Assembly: GCA_902478765.1 (NCBI GenBank)
Contig: CABSMN010000028.1
Coordinates: 1-9,152 of the forward strand
DNA length: 9,152 nt
Reading direction: 5' to 3'
Source of the DNA: an uncultured Collinsella sp.
GTDB taxonomy: Bacteria; Actinomycetota; Coriobacteriia; Coriobacteriales; Coriobacteriaceae
Both the position numbers and the translations under genes were made by a program. Below, piece after piece: positions 5,459 to 9,152 of this stretch. Each line of letters starts with the position of its first letter. The first letter of the stretch is position 1. The notes under the pieces were generated by a model. It was not told the origin of the DNA. It was given only the letters and a program-made list of their open reading frames with translations, and searched no databases.

Positions 5459-6697
5459 CTAACGACTGGCCGCCACGTCCTTAGTCCAGCAGTGCACGCC
5501 GCCGCCGGACAGGTTAAGCGCGAGGGAATCAATCATGATGACCTTGCGATCGGGGAAGCAGCTCTCAAGAACCGCCTTGGCCTGCTCGTCCTTCTCTTTC
5601 ACGACCTCGCTCATGCCCTCGTGGTAATAACGCTGGCCAAGAACGACGCCGTTGCAGATCAGGAAGTTGCAGTAGCTCGCTGCAGCGTAGAAGTGGACGG
5701 GGCCCTCGGGCCAGGGGGTGCCATCCATAAACTTGCCGCCCATTTCGTCGATGAAGCCTTTATAGAGCTCGTAATCCTCATCGCCAGGGGCGATAACGAC
5801 TTCAATCGGCTCGGCGGTGGGCATACGAACGATCTCGAAGGGCTTGCCCTCCCAGTCCGTTTCGTTGCTCAGGATCTCGTAGGCCGCCTCAATGCGGCGA
5901 CGAGACTCTGCGCCAGCCTTGCTCGAGGCTGCCTCTTCATCGGACACCTCGGCAAGAAGAATCTTGTTCGGAGTGATAAAGCGACACATCTCATCGATGT
6001 GAGCGGCAAAGCTCATGCCAAAGACGGGGGTTCCGTCTTCCTTCTCGTCGAGGATGCCCAGTCGATAATCGTCGTCCTCAAGCATGGGCTGAGGAAGCCA
6101 GATAACCTTGTTGAGGTTGTAGATGCGCTTATACTCGGCCTCTACCTCATCTTTCGTGAACTCGGGATTGCGCTTACGGCATTCCGTGTCCTCGATGGCG
6201 ATCAGGGTGCCGTGACCGTCAAACTCACGATCGCCGCCCTCCGAAACCATTTCGGAATTGACGATATCGAAGCAACCGAGCGCAACCGCCATGTGAACGG
6301 CTGCCTTACGTGCGGACTGGCACTCCGGGGAGTTCTTGTCCCACACGCCGTAATAGGTCCAAGCAGGGTTGACCATATAAGAATGGCCTTTGTCGTCGAC
6401 CATGATGCTGGGGCCGTCGTCGCGGACATAGAAGTTGGAGTCTTCGAACTGCGTGATCTCGATACGATCGAGATCAACCCCCTCCTCCTTCAGGCGTGAG
6501 CAAGCCTCCTCATAGGAGCCGGGGGTGCCGCAATTGAGGTTGACCGTAACGTCGCCATACTCGAGCAGAGCCTTGATCACGTCAACGCAGGGCTGGCGGT
6601 TATCGTAGCCCTCTGCACGGATGTAATCGGGAAGCCATGTCACATAGACGTTGGAGCGCTTCTCGAACTCGCCCGGCATACGATAGTTCTCGTACAT
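5459..6697 (-). CDS. Agmatine-deiminase-family (guanidino-group deiminase) enzyme
   Basis: This 412-residue protein of the PAD_porph/agmatine deiminase family is the first gene of the operon. The family hydrolyses a guanidinium to a ureido group plus ammonia through a cysteine adduct. Landmarks in order are RMPGEFEKRSNVYVTW (6-21), FYVRDDGPSIMV with Asp93/Asp94, SEGGDREFDGHGT with Glu153, AAHIDEMCRF with His233, a SYCNFLICNG segment (341-350), and GGGVHCWT with the expected nucleophile Cys403. Thus Glu, His and Cys are all present. The usual DGH(V/I)D reads AAHID and the EGG is followed by Asp, so the substrate pocket may differ from true agmatine deiminase. ATG 6697 is chosen over upstream frame to 6814 because GGAAGGA lies 6 nt before it. 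Agmatine is the first guess; other guanidino acids or amines are possible. Confidence 0.88.
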   Translation of the reverse strand: MYENYRMPGEFEKRSNVYVTWLPDYIRAEGYDNRQPCVDVIKALLEYGDVTVNLNCGTPGSYEEACSRLKEEGVDLDRIEITQFEDSNFYVRDDGPSIMVDDKGHSYMVNPAWTYYGVWDKNSPECQSARKAAVHMAVALGCFDIVNSEMVSEGGDREFDGHGTLIAIEDTECRKRNPEFTKDEVEAEYKRIYNLNKVIWLPQPMLEDDDYRLGILDEKEDGTPVFGMSFAAHIDEMCRFITPNKILLAEVSDEEAASSKAGAESRRRIEAAYEILSNETDWEGKPFEIVRMPTAEPIEVVIAPGDEDYELYKGFIDEMGGKFMDGTPWPEGPVHFYAAASYCNFLICNGVVLGQRYYHEGMSEVVKEKDEQAKAVLESCFPDRKVIMIDSLALNLSGGGVHCWTKDVAASR

Positions 6698-6703
6698 GGT
6701 TGG

Positions 6704-6710
6704 TCCTTCC
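6704..6710 (-). promoter_or_regulatory. Ribosome binding site of the deiminase gene
   Basis: A strong GGAAGGA lies 6 nt before ATG 6697 on the minus strand. It decides the start against the longer open frame to 6814, which would run through the operator palindromes. Confidence 0.8.
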
Positions 6711-6763
6711 GTCGGGTTTCCCGCGATGCTGTCCGGCCGCGACAATAGCGGGGTTTCACCTGC

Positions 6764-6778
6764 TATAGTACTACTATA
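6764..6778. promoter_or_regulatory. 15-bp palindrome TATAGTA-C-TACTATA in the operon promoter region
   Basis: A perfect 7-bp inverted repeat around one central base, abutting the TetR-type operator at 6780-6793. On the minus strand it includes TATAGT and TACTAT, either of which could be a -10 for the operon, but neither has a good -35. It may be promoter, second operator, or both. Confidence 0.5.
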
Positions 6779-6779
6779 C

Positions 6780-6793
6780 CTACCGTTCGGTAG
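6780..6793. promoter_or_regulatory. Candidate TetR operator O1 (CTACCG-TT-CGGTAG)
   Basis: A perfect 6-bp inverted repeat around TT between the operon and its divergent TetR gene. The core TACCGTTCGGTA (6781-6792) matches the operator over the second MFS promoter at 10 of 12 positions. TetR genes commonly bind such sites in their own divergent intergenic region. Confidence 0.7.
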
Positions 6794-6829
6794 ATAGTTT
6801 TGAATAATTGCCACTCGCCTACTGATACG

Positions 6830-6843
6830 TACCGTTCACCGTA
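6830..6843. promoter_or_regulatory. Degenerate operator-like site O2
   Basis: TACCGTTC (6830-6837) repeats the left eight bases of the O1 core, then continues as accgta instead of ggta. It lies 50 bp from O1, on the regulator side. It may be a half site or a decayed copy. Confidence 0.35.
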
Positions 6844-6868
6844 TATAGTGGTCATGTTTGGACACGAA

Positions 6869-6896
6869 TTGATGTTCCGTTGCCATCCTTAATAAT
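6869..6896 (+). promoter_or_regulatory. Possible promoter of the TetR-family gene
   Basis: TTGATG (6869-6874) and AATAAT (6891-6896) are 16 nt apart. Transcription would begin about 20 nt before the ATG at 6922, which has GGAAG 9 nt upstream. Both boxes are imperfect. Confidence 0.4.
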
Positions 6897-6921
6897 GTTG
6901 GTAGTGCGGAAGTGATTTGCA

Positions 6922-7500
6922 ATGGAGAAATGCAGCGTGAGCACAAGAAAAAAAATATTGGACGCAATGTACGATCTTGTGGCAGAAGTCGGTTATGACA
7001 AAGCGTCTATCGGAAAGATTTGCGACTTTGTCGGTATATCCAAGCCGTCGGTGTACTACTACTTTCCCTCTAAAGAGGAGATTTTCACTACGCTCTTGGA
7101 CAGCATGTTTCCGACCATTGACTATCAGCGCGACTACTCGCTAATAGTCGATAGGGACGGGTTCAAGGCCGCGCTTATCGAGCTCGGCAATTCAGTTATA
7201 GGTGGCTATCGAAGCGATGAAAAACGCCGGCGCGTGCTGGCCGAGGTTAGCGTTCAAGCAAATCGAATTCCTGCAGTTCAGGAACGTCAAGCGACGGCGA
7301 CCAAACGAACCATGGATGCGCTTAAAGACATCCTTCTTCATGGTGTAGAGATTGGCGCGTTTTCCGATAGTGCCGACGTGATGCTCTACGTACAAATTCT
7401 TTATACCGTTCTGGAGGGAGCGAGCAATACGGTCGCTCAAGGTGAGGATATTGATGAAAAAGCGGTTTGGGCGGGAATAGTCGAGCTTATGTTCAAATAG
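6922..7500 (+). CDS. TetR/AcrR-family transcriptional regulator
   Basis: This 192-residue protein has the TetR layout. An N-terminal helix (STRKKILDAMYDLVAEVGYD, 7-26) precedes a helix-turn-helix at about 28-48. The recognition helix reads ISKPSVYYYFPSKEEIF (39-55), the hallmark segment of the family. The remaining roughly 130 helical residues form the ligand-binding and dimerisation domain, whose ligand cannot be read by eye. The gene diverges from the deiminase operon, and the 224-bp gap contains candidate operators O1 and O2. The same operator core lies over the promoter of the second MFS gene, so it probably controls both, most simply as a repressor released by the transported compound. 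Codons look more AT-rich than in the operon. Confidence 0.93.
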   Translation: MEKCSVSTRKKILDAMYDLVAEVGYDKASIGKICDFVGISKPSVYYYFPSKEEIFTTLLDSMFPTIDYQRDYSLIVDRDGFKAALIELGNSVIGGYRSDEKRRRVLAEVSVQANRIPAVQERQATATKRTMDALKDILLHGVEIGAFSDSADVMLYVQILYTVLEGASNTVAQGEDIDEKAVWAGIVELMFK

Positions 7501-7551
7501 ACCAGCCAAGCTGAAACGCATGTTGGCACACATGGTGCCTGCGGGCAACCT

Positions 7552-7602
7552 TTAAACGAAAACAGGGGCCGACTCCAGTCTGGCTTGGAGTCGACCCCTG
7601 TT
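7552..7602 (-). terminator. Rho-independent terminator of the second MFS gene (possibly shared)
   Basis: A 17-bp stem (7561-7577 with 7586-7602, one G-T wobble) has an 8-nt loop. On the minus strand its last bases run into TTTTCGTTTAAA, a fair U-rich tail. The plus side lacks a clear tail, but the stem may also end the convergent regulator transcript. Confidence 0.8.
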
Positions 7603-7636
7603 GCGTGGCAATCTATGCCGATGCAATCGGCGCTTA

Positions 7637-8917
7637 TTACTTTTCAGCAGCCTTACTGAGAAAGCCGGAAACGATAGCAAACGCAGCAATCATAAGGTTG
7701 CAGGCAATGCAGAAGATAAATACTCCCTGGAATGACCCTGCCATGCCGTAAACCTTCATCATGACCGGCATTCCAAAAGCACCGACGACATAGCCCGCTG
7801 AGCAAACGATCGAATAGATCCTTCCAAAATCGCGTGATCCAAAGAGCGAGAGGAGAAGCATCGGCATTGCGGTTCCAACAATGGCGAACATGGCATCGTT
7901 TACGCCAGCTGCAATGATTGAAACAGTCTCATTGCTTCCGCCAATGATGAGAAGCAGGAACGAAAAAATGCTGACACCTGTCCACGCGACCGTTGCTTTA
8001 ATAGAGCCGAGCTTGTCACATGTTTTGCCTACGAAGGGATTTAGGAAGATGTCGGAGAACGAAGCTGCCGAGACCATTAAGCTTCCTACGATGGGATTGA
8101 AACCGACCTCGCTTGCATAGGTTGGAAACAACTGGTTCATGCAGCAGGTGAGCTGCGCCACGCAAAGCAGGAGGACACAGAGAATAAAAGACGGCGTTTT
8201 CGTGGCATCACGTAGTGCCATGCCCGAAAGGGTATCTTCCCGCTCATCGACGCTGTGTCTCTCATGGGTTTCAGAGGCGGTCTCTCCGTACGGAAGCATG
8301 TTGCGATCAGAGGGTTTAAGGCGAATGATAAATGCACTCGCAGGTAAAATCATAGCTGCAGAAACGGCCGCAAGTACGATGTATCCCGTACGCCAGCCTT
8401 GTTGCTCGATAACCAGCGTAATGACAGGGCTCAACAACAGCGTACAGAGAGAATTAACGCCCCAAGCAAGGCCGATGGCAAGACCGGACGATTTACTGAA
8501 CCATTGGTCAATAACATCGGACATGCAGACGCCCGTTGTGAATGAAAAGCAGATGCCGATCACCGCAGCGGAGACGATGAACATCCAGACTTCGGTGTAG
8601 AACGCCATTGCGGCGCCGGCGGCAATAAGGACGAGTTCAACGCAAATATGCACCGGTTTGCCTATTACTTTTGGAATGAAACGGCTCAAAAGTGGAAGTC
8701 CAAGTGCAAGGCCAAGAAGAATCGCAGTGAAATAGAAAGAGAAAGAGGTGTACTCAAAGCCCAGGTCTTCACATACTGGAGCAACGAATGAGCCGGCAAT
8801 AATGCTATATGTGCCAGTCGTCCCGGCGGACATTAAGCCGAGCGCAATAACGACAATCCAAGCAAATGCGCCGCTCTCGCGAGGACGGTCTTTTTCGTCT
8901 GGTACGGTGAGAGCCAT
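7637..8917 (-). CDS. MFS transporter, paralogue of the operon transporter
   Basis: This 426-residue, 12-segment major facilitator aligns end to end with the transporter at 2993-4258, at roughly two-thirds identity by eye. Shared landmarks include VIALGLMSAGTTG (23-35), the DVIDQWF loop (134-140), GWRTGYIVLA (174-183), the LKPSDRNMLPYG segment (200-211), CCMNQLFPTYASEVGF (258-273) and RDFGRI (362-367). The central loop differs: it has ETHERHSVDERED here instead of a Glu/Thr-rich stretch, and the N-terminus is longer and charged. ATG 8917 is chosen over open frame to 8992 because GGAG lies 5 nt upstream and the longer frame would cross the promoter. It stands alone, with its own promoter and operator, and converges on the TetR gene. 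The likely role is transport of the same or a related guanidino, ureido or amine compound. Confidence 0.9.
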   Translation of the reverse strand: MALTVPDEKDRPRESGAFAWIVVIALGLMSAGTTGTYSIIAGSFVAPVCEDLGFEYTSFSFYFTAILLGLALGLPLLSRFIPKVIGKPVHICVELVLIAAGAAMAFYTEVWMFIVSAAVIGICFSFTTGVCMSDVIDQWFSKSSGLAIGLAWGVNSLCTLLLSPVITLVIEQQGWRTGYIVLAAVSAAMILPASAFIIRLKPSDRNMLPYGETASETHERHSVDEREDTLSGMALRDATKTPSFILCVLLLCVAQLTCCMNQLFPTYASEVGFNPIVGSLMVSAASFSDIFLNPFVGKTCDKLGSIKATVAWTGVSIFSFLLLIIGGSNETVSIIAAGVNDAMFAIVGTAMPMLLLSLFGSRDFGRIYSIVCSAGYVVGAFGMPVMMKVYGMAGSFQGVFIFCIACNLMIAAFAIVSGFLSKAAEK

Positions 8918-8922
8918 GGTCA

Positions 8923-8926
8923 CTCC
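8923..8926 (-). promoter_or_regulatory. Ribosome binding site choosing ATG 8917
   Basis: GGAG lies 5 nt before ATG 8917 on the minus strand. The only longer start, at 8992, falls within the -35 box. Confidence 0.65.
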
Positions 8927-8948
8927 ATTTCTATCGGCATTACATCCT

Positions 8949-8970
8949 ATATGCCTACCGATAGGTATAT
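8949..8970. promoter_or_regulatory. Candidate TetR operator O3 over the second MFS promoter
   Basis: A 22-bp inverted repeat: atatgccta, centre ccga, taggtatat, with one mismatch between the arms. Its core TACCGATAGGTA (8956-8967) matches the O1 core at 10 of 12 positions. It covers the -10 box (8964-8969), so a bound repressor would block polymerase directly. Confidence 0.7.
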
Positions 8971-8992
8971 AAACCAGGGGACTCTTCGTCAA
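8964..8992 (-). promoter_or_regulatory. Promoter of the second MFS gene
   Basis: On the minus strand TTGACG (8987-8992) and TATACC (8964-8969) are separated by exactly 17 nt. Transcription would start about 40 nt before ATG 8917. The -10 lies inside operator O3. Confidence 0.65.
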
Positions 8993-9022
8993 GCATTAAG
9001 CGGGGAAAGGGAGTTCTTAACG

Positions 9023-9034
9023 TGCCGAACGGTA
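9023..9034. promoter_or_regulatory. Operator-like site O4 upstream of the second MFS promoter
   Basis: TGCCGAACGGTA; its complement TACCGTTCGGCA matches the O1 core at 11 of 12 positions. It lies about 30 bp upstream of the -35 box, where a second dimer could bind. Confidence 0.45.
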
Positions 9035-9051
9035 ATTGGGCCCTTGCAAAA

Positions 9052-9106
9052 TCGAGGTCTAATACTTTTCCCGAGAAGTGAACGACCGTTTTTGGACCCC
9101 CGAAGC
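9052..9106. repeat. Third copy of the fold-back element arm, cut off at the contig end
   Basis: These 55 bases match the left arm at 2677-2731 at all but one position (ctg to ccg near 9087). The copy stops abruptly where adapter sequence starts; base 9106 fits both. It shows that the element is dispersed, and a repeat here explains why the assembly stopped. Confidence 0.85.
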
Positions 9107-9152
9107 TGTCTCTTATACACATCTCCGAGCCCACGAGACTACGCTGCATCTC
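9106..9152. other. Sequencing adapter (Illumina Nextera read-through), not genomic
   Basis: CTGTCTCTTATACACATCT (9106-9124) is the reverse complement of the Tn5 mosaic end used in Nextera libraries. CCGAGCCCACGAGAC (9125-9139) is the Nextera index-side adapter. An 8-base index, TACGCTGC (9140-9147), and ATCTC, the start of the P7 segment, follow. An open frame on the minus strand here starts with the telltale adapter peptide containing MCIRDS and should not be annotated. Confidence 0.98.

Noticed and set aside
4309..5484. Long plus-strand open frame (391 codons) opposite the carbamoyltransferase gene
   Set aside because: It is antisense to a gene with intact family motifs; GC-rich third positions often keep the opposite frame open. 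Its product shows no recognisable motif.
5492..6499. Plus-strand open frame (335 codons) opposite the deiminase gene
   Set aside because: It lies wholly within a gene with a complete catalytic set on the other strand, and shows no ribosome binding site or domain.
2994..8917. The two MFS genes as a composite transposon or flanking duplication with the middle genes as cargo
   Set aside because: They are on the same strand and diverged at protein level, with no transposase or target duplication; ancient paralogy is simpler.
1..9105. CRISPR array, tRNA or rRNA genes
   Set aside because: No regular spaced repeats and no cloverleaf or rRNA-like sequence were seen; the repeats found are palindromes without spacers.
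8955..9149. Open frame on the minus strand starting MQRSLVGSEMCIRDS
   Set aside because: Its N-terminus is translated Nextera adapter, and the rest crosses the repeat arm and the second transporter's promoter.

Overview
The window looks like a contig end from a GC-rich anaerobic gut actinobacterium of the Coriobacteriia, with Collinsella or a close relative as my best guess. This rests on protein style, codon use and the dense small palindromic repeats; no marker gene here fixes the taxon. The last 47 bases (9106-9152) are not genomic: they match the Illumina Nextera transposase adapter plus an index.

Left part (1-2992). The C-terminal end of a glutaredoxin-like protein (to 203) converges on a tRNA-dihydrouridine synthase gene on the minus strand (294-1253). 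A divergent plus-strand gene (1501-2634) encodes a 377-residue membrane protein of unknown function with three predicted membrane segments. The gaps are filled with repeats: a tandem hairpin repeat (204-289), two copies of an 'aaaggg/ccctttgtcacat' palindrome (1268-1298 and 2876-2908), and a 185-bp fold-back element with 57-bp arms (2677-2861).

Central part (2914-6697). A minus-strand operon runs in the order agmatine-deiminase-family enzyme, ornithine-carbamoyltransferase-family enzyme, MFS transporter, rho-independent terminator. The likely logic is uptake of a guanidino compound, deimination to a ureido compound plus ammonia, and phosphorolysis by the transcarbamylase to an amine plus carbamoyl phosphate. 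That could feed a carbamate kinase, which is not in the window. The transcarbamylase departs from the ornithine enzyme at both substrate-side motifs, so its substrate is open.

Right part (6698-9105). A divergent TetR-family regulator (6922-7500) sits upstream of the operon. It is followed by a convergent second MFS transporter (7637-8917) that is a clear paralogue of the operon's transporter. A 12-bp near-palindrome of the form TACCGNTNGGTA occurs in the regulator/operon intergenic region and over the -10 box of the second transporter's promoter, with weaker copies beside each. This suggests a small local regulon in which one TetR protein controls the catabolic operon and a second transporter for the same or a related compound. 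The contig ends inside a third copy of the fold-back element's arm.
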